From positions 620,001 to 684,000 of the forward strand of contig OZ037871.1 in NCBI GenBank assembly GCA_964035575.1: a stretch of 64,000 nucleotides of DNA, read 5' to 3'. The stretch comes from Rhynchopus sp. YZ270_cl-10. Lineage: Eukaryota > Euglenozoa > Diplonemea > Diplonemida > Diplonemidae. Below the pieces are notes generated by a model. It searched no databases and was not told the DNA's origin. It saw nothing but the letters and a program-made list of their open reading frames with translations. The position numbers were made by a program, and so were the translations under genes. Position 1 is the stretch's first letter; every line of letters begins with the position of its first letter. Shown here one piece after another: positions 1 through 12,076 of the stretch.

Positions 1-3000
1 TCAACGCATCCCACAGAACGCATCGGTTTCAACGTGACCGTTTCAACGCGTCGGTTACAACGCATCCGATAGAACGCATCGGTTTCAACGCGTCGGTTTC
101 AACGCATCGGTTCCAACGCATCCGATAGAACGCATCGGTTTCAACGCATCGGTTTCAACGCATCCGATAGAACGCATCGGTTTCAACGCGTCGGTTTCAA
201 CGCATCGGTTCCAACGTGGCCGTTTTAACGCGTCGGTTTCAACGCATCCGATAGAACGCATCGGTTTCAACGCATCGGTTCCAACGTGGCCGTTTTAACG
301 CATCGGTTTCAAAGCATCCGATAGAACGCATCGGTTTCAAGGCAACCGATAGAACGCATCGGTTTCAACGCATCCGATAGAACGCATCGGTTTCAACGCA
401 TCGGTTCCAACGTGGCCGTTTTAACGCGTCGGTTTCAACGCGGCCGTTTCAACGCATCCGATAGAACGCATCGGTTTCAACGCATCCGATAGAACGCATC
501 GGTTTCAACGCATCCGATAGAACGCATCGGTTTCAACGCATCCGATAGAACGCATCGGTTTCAACGCATCGGTTCCAACGTGGCCGTTTTAACGCGTCGG
601 TTTCAACGCATCCGATAGAACGCATCGGTTTCAAGGCAACCGATAGAACGCATCGGTTTCAACGCATCGGTTCCAACGTGGCCGTTTTAACGCATCGGTT
701 TCAACGCATCCGATAGAACTCATCGGTTTCAACGCATCCGATAGAACTCATCGGTTTCAACGCATCGGTTCCAACGTGGCCGTTTTAACCCGTCGGTTTC
801 AACGCATCCGATAGAACGCATCGGTTTCAACGCATCCGATAGAACGCATCGGTTTCAACGCATCGGTTCCAACGTGGCCGTTTTAACGCGTCGGTTTCAA
901 CGCATCCGATAGAACGCATCGGTTTCAAGGCAACCGATAGAACGCATCGGTTTCAAAGCATCCGATAGAACGCATCGGTTTCAACGCATCGGTTCCAACG
1001 TGGCCGTTTTAACGCATCGGTTTCAACGCATCCGATAGAACTCATCGGTTTCAACGCATCCGATAGAACTCATCGGTTTCAACGCATCGGTTCCAACGTG
1101 GCCGTTTTAACCCGTCGGTTTCAACGCATCCGATAGAACGCATCGGTTTCAACGCATCGGTTCCAACGTGGCCGTTTTAACCCGTCTGTTTCAACGCATC
1201 CGATAGAACGCATGGGTTTCAACGCATCCGATAGAACGCATGGGTTTCAACGGGGTCGTTTCAACGCATCCGATAGAACGCATCGGTTTCAACGCATCGG
1301 TTCCAACGTGGCCGTTTTAACCCGTCTGTTTCAACGCATCCGATAGAACGCATCGGTTTCAAGGCAACCGATAGAACGCATCGGTTTCAAAGCATCCGAT
1401 AGAACGCATCGGTTTCAACGCATCGGTTCCAACGTGGCCGTTTTAACGCATCGGTTTCAACGCATCCGATAGAACGCATCGGTTTCAACGCATCGGTTCC
1501 AACGTGGCCGTTTTAACGCGTCGGTTTCAACGCATCCGATAGAACGCATCGGTTTCAAGGCAACCGATAGAACGCATCGGTTTCAAAGCATCCGATAGAA
1601 CGCATCGGTTTCAACGCATCGGTTCCAACGTGGCCGTTTTAACGCGTCGGTTTCAACGCATCCGATAGAACGCATCGGTTTCAAAGCATCCGATAGAACG
1701 CATCGGTTTCAAAGCATCCGATAGAACGCTTCGGTTTCAACGCATCGGTTCCAACGTGGCGGTTTTAACGCGTCGGTTTCAACGCATCCGATAGAACGCA
1801 TCGGTTTTAACGCATCCGATAGAACGCATCGGTTTCAAAGCATCCGATAGAACGCTTCGGTTTCAACGCATCCGATAGAACGCATCGGTTTCAAAGCATC
1901 CGATAGAACGCTTCGGTTTCAACGCATCGGTTCCAACGTGGCCGTTTTAACGCGTCGGTTTCAACGCATCCGATAGAACGCATCGGTTTCAACGCATCGG
2001 TTCCAACGTGGCCGTTTTAACGCGTCGGTTTCAACGCATCCGATAGAACGCATCGGTTTTAACGCATCGGTTCCAACGTGGCCGTTTTAACGCATCGGTT
2101 TCAACGCATCCGATAGAACGCATCGGTTTCAACGCATCGGTTCCAACGTGGCCGTTTTAACCCGTCGGTTTCAACGCATCCGATAGAACGCATCGGTTTC
2201 AACGCATCGGTTCCAACGTGGCCGTTTTAACGCGTCGGTTTCAACGCATCCGATAGAACGCATCGGTTTCAAAGCATCCGATAGAACGCATCGGTTTCAA
2301 CGCATCGGTTCCAACGTGGCCGTTTTAACCCGTCGGTTTCAACGCATCCGATAGAACGCATCGGTTTCAAAGCATCCGATAGAACGCATCGGTTTCAACG
2401 CATCGGTTCCAACGTGGCCGTTTTAACCCGTCGGTTTCAACGCATCCGATAGAACGCATCGGTTCCAACGTTGCCGTTTCAACGCGTCGGTTTCAACGCA
2501 TCGGTTCCAACGTGGCCGTTTTAACGCGTCGGTTTCAACGCGGCCGTTTTAACGCATCGGTTCCAACGTGGCCGTTTTAACGCGTCGGTTTCAACGCATC
2601 CGATAGAACGCATCGGTTTCAACGCATCGGTTCCAACGTGGCCGTTTTAACGCATCGGTTTCAAAGCATCCGATAGAACGCATCGGTTTCAACGCGGCCG
2701 TTTCAACGCATCCGATAGAACGCATCGGTTTCAACGTGGCCGTTTTAACGCATCGGTTTCAAAGCATCCGATAGAACGCATCGGTTTCAACGCGGCCGTT
2801 TCAACGCATCCGATAGAACGCATCGGTTACAACGTGGCCGTTTTAACGCATCGGTTTCAACGCATCCGATAGAACGCATCGGTTTCAACGCATCCGATAG
2901 AACGCAGCGGTTTCAACGCGTCTGATAGAACGCATAGGTTTCAATGCATCGGTTTCGACGCATCGGTTTAAACGTGGCCGTTTTAACGCGTCGGTTTCAA

Positions 3001-3045
3001 CGCATCCGATAGAACGCATCGGTTTCAACTCGTCGCTTTCAGCGA
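1..3045. repeat. 14-bp minisatellite with higher-order repeats
   Basis: The whole stretch divides into 14-bp monomers, about 217 of them. The commonest are CGCATCGGTTTCAA, CGCATCCGATAGAA, CGCATCGGTTCCAA, CGTGGCCGTTTTAA and CGCGTCGGTTTCAA; rarer ones start AGCATCC, GGCAACC or CTCATC. Monomers are ordered into recurring 28-bp pairs (CCGATAGAA type, then CGGTTTCAA type) and 42-bp triplets (GGTTCCAA, GGCCGTTTTAA, GTCGGTTTC types). The array runs off the left edge of the window. Some reading frames stay open because 42 bp encodes 14 residues without a stop; they are not genes. The position beside duplicated blocks suggests subtelomeric or other heterochromatic DNA. Confidence 0.95.
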
Positions 3046-3422
3046 GTCGGTTTACCTCCGGGCACCAAAATGGACCGGAAAATGGTTGTAGATACGATTT
3101 TTCGACCACCATAAGGTATCTAAGCTCAAACCCGGGGGTATTTGTTACTTCTCTGGACGTTTTGTGGGTGAGTTTTGGGCTTTGGGGTGACCAAAAGGCC
3201 TAAACAACGAGGTAAAAATTGCCCCCTTTTCTGTCTCATACACTCAAGTACACGCTCGGTTCCCAATCTGGACGCCCAAAAGTTTCGAAACACACATATT
3301 TCCACTGCCGGGCCTAACCGGAGGGGACGTGGGGTGGTTTTCGGCACCTTAGAAGAAAAACTGTGCTCCCGGATCCATTTTTTTGAAAGCGTTACATTCC
3401 TAAAGGAAATCTTACTAAAATT
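3046..3422. other. spacer between minisatellite and duplicated blocks
   Basis: Single-copy-looking sequence of about 380 bp. Short open frames exist on both strands, but none has a recognisable domain or a CAG acceptor before its start. I see no gene here. Confidence 0.6.
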
Positions 3423-3461
3423 CTAGAAAACACTTGTGTTTTCTAGTTTTTAAAGGTTGCT
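3423..3461. repeat. capped palindrome (CTAG family), left joint
   Basis: A 24-bp palindrome, CTAGAAAACACTTGTGTTTTCTAG, shown here as two arms CTAGAAAACAC and GTGTTTTCTAG around a 2-bp centre, is followed by TTTTTAAAGGTTGCT. The same palindrome plus cap lies in reverse orientation at about 12043-12073 and 17164-17203. A second family, with arms CCTTAACAC and GTGTTAAGG, carries the same cap at 4713, 5594, 6926, 7977, 9244, about 10124, 12684 and 13735. These units sit at or near the joints of the duplicated blocks. Confidence 0.8.
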
Positions 3462-6318
3462 GTTCCGGCCACTCCCTCAGTCTCTAACCCCCCCTTCAGT
3501 CTCCCCCTCCCCCCTGCTGGATACGACCAAAAACCGGTTTTTTTTTGAGGGTGTAGAAGCTTCGCCCAGCCGAAAAAACGTTTTCTTTGGAAAGATCGGA
3601 CACTTTTTGGGGGGTGTATAGGCTCAGCGAGGCTGGGAGCCCTTAGAGACCCTGACACCAGGGTGTCACGAGTACCCCTTTTATACACGTGTTTCTTAAG
3701 GCTTCTACAGGGTTCTACAGGCAAAACAGGCGTTTTGGCCAAAAACCCGGTTTTTCAGGCAGGTGACCGGTTTTGCGGCTTGGGAAACGTGTCAGCGAGC
3801 TGTGAGAACCATGCATGGGCCACACACGGCACGAGTTGCAGCAGCCCACCGAAGGTGGGCTGCGTTTGGTAACCACACGATGCGGTTAACGCGTGTATCG
3901 CATATGCATAGCGTTGTGCGTAACGCACGTGTAGACCGTTCCGTTATCACAACCACACGAGCCAGCGAAGTGTCACAGCGGCGCAGGTGTTGCGTTAACG
4001 CGATGGCGTTAAACCCGTAGCATGCTTTCGTACAGATCGCTACGTACACATCGGTTGCGTTGCGTTGTATGCGTTGCGTTCGTTGCATACAGATCGCTAC
4101 GTATGCATCGGTTGCGTTTGTTGCATGCGTTGCGTTGCATGCGTTGCGTTCGTTGCATACAGATCGCTACGTATGCATCGGTTGCGTTGCGTTGCATGCG
4201 TTGCGTTCGTTGCATACAGATCGCATCGTACGCATCGGTTGCGTTGCGTTGGTTACGTTGCGTTCGTTGCATACAGATCGTAACGTACGCATCGGTTGCG
4301 TTGCGTTGGTTACGTTGCGTTCGTTGCATACAGATCGCTACGTACACATCGGTTGCGTTGCGTTGTATGCGTTGCGTTGGTTGCGTTGCGTTCGTTGCGT
4401 TGTGTTCGTTACATACAGATCGTATCGTACACATCGGTTGCGTTGCGTTGCATGCGTTGCGTTGCATGCGTTGCGTTGCATGCGTTGCGTTGCATGCGTT
4501 GCGTTGCGTTCGTTGCGTTGCGTTCGTTACATACAGATCGTAACGTACACATCGGTTGCGTTCGTTGCGTTGCGTTCGTTGCATACAGATCGTATCGTAT
4601 ACGTAGAGCGTTACGTGCAAACCATACACATACCGTTTGACACACCAGCCAGCGAAGTGTTTTCAAGACCGTCAACTCAAATCTTACTATATTCTAGGCC
4701 GTTTTTTCAATTCCTTAACACTCGGTGTTAAGGTCTTTAAGGTTGCTTCACCACCCCACCCACCCACCCCCTCTAAGGCACCCCCCCCGCCCCCCCCCCC
4801 CCCCGGGGTGGGTTTCGGCCATTTTTTTTCAGGTCTCTAAACGTCCAAAGAGGTCAAAAAAGTGGATTCTTGGGAAGATAGGAGGTTTTTTTGAGGGTTT
4901 GCAAATTTAGTTTTGCTAATCCTTAACACTCCCTATTGATCGTGGTTGATGTATGCAAAGATCTGAAAAGAAACGAACAGATTCCCACGAACATGTGTCA
5001 ACGACACAACCAACACAACGCTACCGATGTGTGCGCAACGATCTGAACGCAACGAACGTAACCAACCGAACACAACCAACGCAACGCAACCGCTCCATAC
5101 GTTGCGCTCTGTACGTAACGATCTCTACACAACGAACGCAACGCATGCAACCGCATGCAACACTACGTAACCTATGTGTACGTAGCGATCTGTATGCAAC
5201 GAACGCTACGTAACGAACGCAACGCAACCAACGCAACGAGTGGTTACAAACCCCCACGCATGGTTCTCACACCGCGTTGGCACGTTTCCCAAGCCGCAAA
5301 CCCGGTTACCTGCCTGAAAAACCGTGTTTTTGGCCAAAACGCCTGTTTTCCCTGTAGAATCCTTAAGAATCCTTAAGGAACGCACGGTTCCTAAGGCATT
5401 TTACACGTAAACTCGCGACACGAAAATAGGAATTAAAAACTAATCTCTCAGCGATCTGATTTAGTAAGAACTCGATTTTTGGCCCTATCTTTCCAATGCC
5501 GAAAAAATCTTACACTTTGGCGCCTCTGCGAGAAATGTCATTTTTTGGGGTACCCCGTCGGGGGTGCCAAGGGGTGGGGGGGTACGCCACAAAAGCAACC
5601 TTAAAAACCTTAACACAGAGTGTTAAGGAATGAGAAAGACCTCCAAACCCTGACAGACCCTGAAACCAGGGTGTCGCGAGTACCCCTTTTTTACACGTGT
5701 ATCTTAAGGGTTCTACAGGGTTATACAGGCAAAACAGGCGTTTTGGCCAAAAACCCGGTTTTTCAGGCAGGTAACCGGGTTTGAGGCTTGGGAAACGTGC
5801 CAGAGCGGTGTGAGAACCATGCGTGGGGGTTTGTAACCACTCGTTGCGTTGGTTGCGTTGCCTTCGCTACGTTGCGTTCGTTGCGTTCGTTGTGTAGAGA
5901 TCGTTATATACAGAGTGCAACGAACAGAGCGGTTGCGTTGCGTTGGTTGTGTTCAGTTGGTTACGTTCGTTGCGTTCCGATCGTTACATACACATCGGTT
6001 GCGTTGCGTTGCATGCGTTGCGTTCGGTGCGTTGCTTCCGTGTCTTCGGTTCGAGACGTTACGTACCGAACGGTTGCGTTGCGTCGGTTGCATTCGTTCC
6101 GTTCACATCGTTCCGATCTGAACGGAACGATGTGAACGCAAGAAACGTATCGCATCGGTTGCGTTGGTTGGCTTCTGTGCGTTGCAAACCTTTCATACAT
6201 CAACCACACCAGCCAGTGAGTGTTAAGGATTGCCAAAAAAAACTAAATGAGTCAACGACCTGTCAGCGACCTGTCAATATCGGGGGGGGTGGGTCATTTT
6301 TTAATAGTACTTAGCCAT
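3427..6318. repeat. segmental duplication block A, copy 1
   Basis: Repeat block whose right part (from about 3671) recurs almost base for base at 8202-10848 (offset 4530-4531) and whose left part recurs inverted at 10848-12076. It contains a perfect hairpin with arms GCAGCCCACC/GGTGGGCTGC near 3840, a GTTGC-rich array (4022-4610) with the word ACAGATCG spaced roughly every 57 bp, a C-homopolymer near 4785-4804, and further arrays at 4953-5250 and 5830-6190. Open frames of up to 223 residues exist on both strands of the array because its unit lacks stops; I do not regard them as genes. Confidence 0.9.
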
Positions 6319-8190
6319 TTGAGTTGACGGTCTTGAAAACACTTCGCTGGCTGGTGTGTCAACCGGTCTGTGTATGGTTTGCACGTGACGCTGTACGTAT
6401 ACGATACACACAACGCTATGCATATGCGATACACGGTTCGTGTGCACCTAAAGCATGCTACGGGTTTAACCCATCGCGTTAACGCAACACCTGCGCCGCT
6501 GTGACACTTCGCTGGCTCGTGTGGTTGTGATAAAGGAACGGTCTACACATGCGTTACACACAACGGTCTTCGTATACGATACACACAACGCTATGTATAT
6601 GCGATACACGCGTTAACCGTATCGTGTGGTTACCAAACGCAGCCCACCTACGGTGGGCTGCTACAACTCGTGCCGTGTGTGGCCCATGCATGGTTCTCAC
6701 AGCTCGCTGGCACGTTTCCCAAGCCGCAAACCCGGTTACCTGCCTGAAAAACCGGGTTTTTGGCCAAAACGCCTGTTTTGCCTGTAGAACCCTGTAGAAC
6801 CCTTAAGAAACACGTGTATAAAAGGGGTACTCGTGACACCCTGGTGTCAGGGTCTCTAACGGCTCCCAGCTCAAACTGAGTTATACACGCCCCAAAAAGT
6901 GCCCGATCTTTCCAAAGAAACAGTTCCTTAACACTCAGTGTTAAGGTCTTTAAGGTTGCTGATCACCCCACCCTCCCCGCGCGGGGTGGGTTTCGGCCAT
7001 TTTTTTTCAGGTCTCTAAACCTCCAAAGAGGTCAAAAAAGTGGATTCTTGGGAAGATAGGAGGTTTTTTTTAGGGTTTGCAAATGAGAAAGACCTCCAAA
7101 CCCTGACAGACCCTGAAACGAGGGTGTCGCGAGTTAGCTATTTCCCTCCCTCCCGCCAGAGCCCGAGGGCGCCCTTGAGGGAGGTCAGGGCAGCCCGAGG
7201 GCCGAAGGCCCGAGGGCGCCCTGACCTCCCGAAAGGGCAGCCCGAGGGCCAAGGGAGGGAGGGATGTAGCTTTGTGACCCGAAGAGGTCGTTTTCGACCC
7301 GAACTGCCTGCAAACAAGCGCTTTTGTGGTGTTTTGTGTACAAACACGTAGGTTTTTCGGCCCACATGGGTACCATCGTTTGTGGCCTACGGACGCCCAA
7401 AAGCATGCGGATACGCTTTTCGAGTCGCAGAAACCAGGTTGTGGGCCGTTTTAAAAAGTTTTTGGCCGGTTTCAGTCACCAAAACGAATATTCTCTCGCG
7501 GGAATTTTTGGTGCTCTCAAGGGAATCCTCTTAGCTCTCAAGGGAATCCCTTGAGACCTCTGGAGGGTTACAAACCCCTTTTTTACACGTGTTTCTTAAG
7601 GGTTCTACAGGCAAAACAGGCGTTTTGGCCGAAAACCCGGTTTTTCAGGCAGGTAACCGGGTTTGCGGCTTGGAAAACGTGCCAGAGCGGTGTGAGAACC
7701 ATGCGTGGGGGTTTGTAACCACTCGTTGCGTTGGTTGCGTTGCGTTCGTTGTGTAGAGATCGTTATATACAGAGTGCAACGAACAGAGCGGTTGCGTTGC
7801 GTTGCTTGTGTTCGGTTGGTTACGTTCGTTGCGTTCCGATCGTTTCGTACACATCGGTTGCGTTGCGTTGCATGCGTTGCGTTCGGTGCGTTGCGTTGCT
7901 TCCGTGTCTTTGGTTCGAGACGTTACGTACCGAACGGTTGCGTTGCGTCAGTTGCATTCGTTCCGTACACATCATTCCTTAACACTCGGTGTTAAGGTCT
8001 TTAAGGTTGCTGATCACCTCCCACCCACCCTCCCACCCCACCCCCCCCCCCCAGGGTGGGTTTCGGGCATTTTTTTTCAGGTCTCTCAACGTCCAAAGAG
8101 GTCAAAAAAGTGGATTCTTGGGAAGATAGGAGGTTTTTAGGAGACTTTCTCTGAAGCAAAGACCTCCAAACCCTGACAGACCCTGAAACG
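6318..8190. repeat. segmental duplication block E, copy 1
   Basis: Recurs at 12076-14030 with a constant offset of 5758. It begins with the word TTTGAGTTGACGGTC, which also starts the inverted block at 10848. Contents: a degenerate version of the 3.8-4.0 kb segment (6360-6860), a capped palindrome at 6926, a GC-rich inverted repeat at 7140-7262, and a GTTGC-type array at 7720-7975. No coding sequence is supported. Confidence 0.9.
7140..7262. repeat. GC-rich inverted repeat
   Basis: Arms GGGAGGTCAGGGC... and ...GCGCCCTGACCTCCC flank a centre GGCCGAAGGCC; outer CCCTCCCTCC and GGGAGGGAGGG also pair. The copy in the second block E is at 12898-13020. It is far more GC-rich than its surroundings. 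Confidence 0.8.
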
Positions 8191-10848
8191 AGGGTGTCGC
8201 GAGTACCCCTTTTTTACACGTGTTTCTTAAGGCTTCTACAGGGTTCTACAGGCAAAACAGGCGTTTTGGCCAAAAACCCGGTTTTTCAGGCAGGTGACCG
8301 GTTTTGCGGCTTGGGAAACGTGTCAGCGAGCTGTGAGAACCATGCATGGGCCACACACGGCACGAGTTGCAGCAGCCCACCGAAGGTGGGCTGCGTTTGG
8401 TAACCACACGATGCGGTTAACGCGTGTATCGCATATGCATAGCGTTGTGCGTAACGCACGTGTAGACCGTTCCGTTATCACAACCACACGAGCCAGCGAA
8501 GTGTCACAGCGGCGCAGGTGTTGCGTTAACGCGATGGCGTTAAACCCGTAGCATGCTTTCGTACAGATCGCTACGTACACATCGGTTGCGTTGCGTTGTA
8601 TGCGTTGCGTTCGTTGCATACAGATCGCTACGTATGCATCGGTTGCGTTTGTTGCATGCGTTGCGTTGCATGCGTTGCGTTCGTTGCATACAGATCGCTA
8701 CGTATGCATCGGTTGCGTTGCGTTGCATGCGTTGCGTTCGTTGCATACAGATCGCATCGTACGCATCGGTTGCGTTGCGTTGGTTACGTTGCGTTCGTTG
8801 CATACAGATCGTAACGTACGCATCGGTTGCGTTGCGTTGGTTACGTTGCGTTCGTTGCATACAGATCGCTACGTACACATCGGTTGCGTTGCGTTGTATG
8901 CGTTGCGTTGGTTGCGTTGCGTTCGTTGCGTTGTGTTCGTTACATACAGATCGTATCGTACACATCGGTTGCGTTGCGTTGCATGCGTTGCGTTGCATGC
9001 GTTGCGTTGCATGCGTTGCGTTGCATGCGTTGCGTTGCGTTCGTTGCGTTGCGTTCGTTACATACAGATCGTAACGTACACATCGGTTGCGTTCGTTGCG
9101 TTGCGTTCGTTGCATACAGATCGTATCGTATACGTAGAGCGTTACGTGCAAACCATACACATACCGTTTGACACACCAGCCAGCGAAGTGTTTTCAAGAC
9201 CGTCAACTCAAATCTTACTATATTCTAGGCCGTTTTTTCAATTCCTTAACACTCGGTGTTAAGGTCTTTAAGGTTGCTTCACCACCCCACCCACCCACCC
9301 CCTCTAAGGCACCCCCCCCGCCCCCCCCCCCCCCGGGGTGGGTTTCGGCCATTTTTTTTCAGGTCTCTAAACGTCCAAAGAGGTCAAAAAAGTGGATTCT
9401 TGGGAAGATAGGAGGTTTTTTTGAGGGTTTGCAAATTTAGTTTTGCTAATCCTTAACACTCCCTATTGATCGTGGTTGATGTATGCAAAGATCTGAAAAG
9501 AAACGAACAGATTCCCACGAACATGTGTCAACGACACAACCAACACAACGCTACCGATGTGTGCGCAACGATCTGAACGCAACGAACGTAACCAACCGAA
9601 CACAACCAACGCAACGCAACCGCTCCATACGTTGCGCTCTGTACGTAACGATCTCTACACAACGAACGCAACGCATGCAACCGCATGCAACACTACGTAA
9701 CCTATGTGTACGTAGCGATCTGTATGCAACGAACGCTACGTAACGAACGCAACGCAACCAACGCAACGAGTGGTTACAAACCCCCACGCATGGTTCTCAC
9801 ACCGCGTTGGCACGTTTCCCAAGCCGCAAACCCGGTTACCTGCCTGAAAAACCGTGTTTTTGGCCAAAACGCCTGTTTTCCCTGTAGAATCCTTAAGAAT
9901 CCTTAAGGAACGCACGGTTCCTAAGGCATTTTACACGTAAACTCGCGACACGAAAATAGGAATTAAAAACTAATCTCTCAGCGATCTGATTTAGTAAGAA
10001 CTCGATTTTTGGCCCTATCTTTCCAATGCCGAAAAAATCTTACACTTTGGCGCCTCTGCGAGAAATGTCATTTTTTGGGGTACCCCGTCGGGGGTGCCAA
10101 GGGGTGGGGGGGTACGCCACAAAAGCAACCTTAAAAACCTTAACACAGAGTGTTAAGGAATGAGAAAGACCTCCAAACCCTGACAGACCCTGAAACCAGG
10201 GTGTCGCGAGTACCCCTTTTTTACACGTGTATCTTAAGGGTTCTACAGGGTTATACAGGCAAAACAGGCGTTTTGGCCAAAAACCCGGTTTTTCAGGCAG
10301 GTAACCGGGTTTGAGGCTTGGGAAACGTGCCAGAGCGGTGTGAGAACCATGCGTGGGGGTTTGTAACCACTCGTTGCGTTGGTTGCGTTGCCTTCGCTAC
10401 GTTGCGTTCGTTGCGTTCGTTGTGTAGAGATCGTTATATACAGAGTGCAACGAACAGAGCGGTTGCGTTGCGTTGGTTGTGTTCAGTTGGTTACGTTCGT
10501 TGCGTTCCGATCGTTACATACACATCGGTTGCGTTGCGTTGCATGCGTTGCGTTCGGTGCGTTGCTTCCGTGTCTTCGGTTCGAGACGTTACGTACCGAA
10601 CGGTTGCGTTGCGTCGGTTGCATTCGTTCCGTTCACATCGTTCCGATCTGAACGGAACGATGTGAACGCAAGAAACGTATCGCATCGGTTGCGTTGGTTG
10701 GCTTCTGTGCGTTGCAAACCTTTCATACATCAACCACACCAGCCAGTGAGTGTTAAGGATTGCCAAAAAAAACTAAATGAGTCAACGACCTGTCAGCGAC
10801 CTGTCAATATCGGGGGGGGTGGGTCATTTTTTAATAGTACTTAGCCAT
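8190..10848. repeat. segmental duplication block A, copy 2
   Basis: Nearly identical to 3671-6318, including homopolymers to within one base, so the duplication is recent or homogenised. Arrays lie at 8553-9140, 9483-9780 and 10360-10720; capped palindromes at 9244 and about 10124-10158. Confidence 0.92.
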
Positions 10849-12076
10849 TTGAGTTGACGGTCTTGAAAACACTTCGCTGGCTGGTGTGTCAAACGGTATG
10901 TGTATGGTTTGCACGTAACGCTCTACGTATACGATACGATCTGTATGCAACGAACGCAACGCAACGAACGCAACCGATGTGTACGTTACGATCTGTATGT
11001 AACGAACGCAACGCAACGAACGCAACGCATGCAACGCAACGCATGCAACGCAACGCAACCGATGTGTACGATACGATCTGTATGTAACGAACACAACGCA
11101 ACGAACGCAACGCAACCAACGCAACGCATACAACGCAACGCAACCGATGTGTACGTAGCGATCTGTATGCAACGAACGCAACGTAACCAACGCAACGCAA
11201 CCGATGCGTACGTTACGATCTGTATGCAACGAACGCAACGTAACCAACGCAACGCAACCGATGCGTACGATGCGATCTGTATGCAACGAACGCAACGCAT
11301 GCAACGCAACGCAACCGATGCATACGTAGCGATCTGTATGCAACGAACGCAACGCATGCAACGCAACGCATGCAACAAACGCAACCGATGCATACGTAGC
11401 GATCTGTATGCAACGAACGCAACGCATACAACGCAACGCAACCGATGTGTACGTAGCGATCTGTACGAAAGCATGCTACGGGTTTAACGCCATCGCGTTA
11501 ACGCAACACCTGCGCCGCTGTGACACTTCGCTGGCTCGTGTGGTTGTGATAACGGAACGGTCTACACGTGCGTTACGCACAACGCTATGCATATGCGATA
11601 CACGCGTTAACCGCATCGTGTGGTTACCAAACGCAGCCCACCTTCGGTGGGCTGCTGCAACTCGTGCCGTGTGTGGCCCATGCATGGTTCTCACAGCTCG
11701 CTGGCACGTTTCCCAAGCCGCAAAACCGGTCACCTGCCTGAAAAACCGGGTTTTTGGCCAAAACGCCTGTTTTGCCTGTAGAACCCTGTAGAAGCCTTAA
11801 GAAACACGTGTATAAAAGGGGTACTCGTGACACCCTGGTGTCAGGGTCTCTAAGGGCTCCCAGCCTCGCTGAGCCTATACACCCCCCAAAAAGTGTCCGA
11901 TCTTTCCAAAGAAAACGTTTTTTCGGCTGGGCGAAGCTTCTACACCCTCAAAAAAAAACCGGTTTTTGGTCGTATCCAGCAGGGGGGAGGGGGAGACTGA
12001 AGGGGGGGTTAGAGACTGAGGGAGTGGCCGGAACAGCAACCTTTAAAAACTAGAAAACACAAGTGTTTTCTAGAAT
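10848..12076. repeat. inverted copy of block A left part
   Basis: Reverse complement of about 3427-4682, with about 33 bp less in the GTTGC array. It runs from TTTGAGTTGACGGTC at the left joint to the CTAG-family capped palindrome at the right joint. Together with block A it forms large inverted repeats that could fold or recombine. Confidence 0.92.

Noticed and set aside
1-3045. CRISPR-like or telomeric array
   Set aside because: Monomers are contiguous with no unique spacers, and the unit is not a TTAGGG-type telomere repeat.
4009-4731. Long open frames (up to 223 residues) on both strands of the GTTGC arrays, repeated in the duplicated blocks
   Set aside because: They are translations of a stop-free repeat, open in several frames and both strands, with peptides of pure repeat composition.
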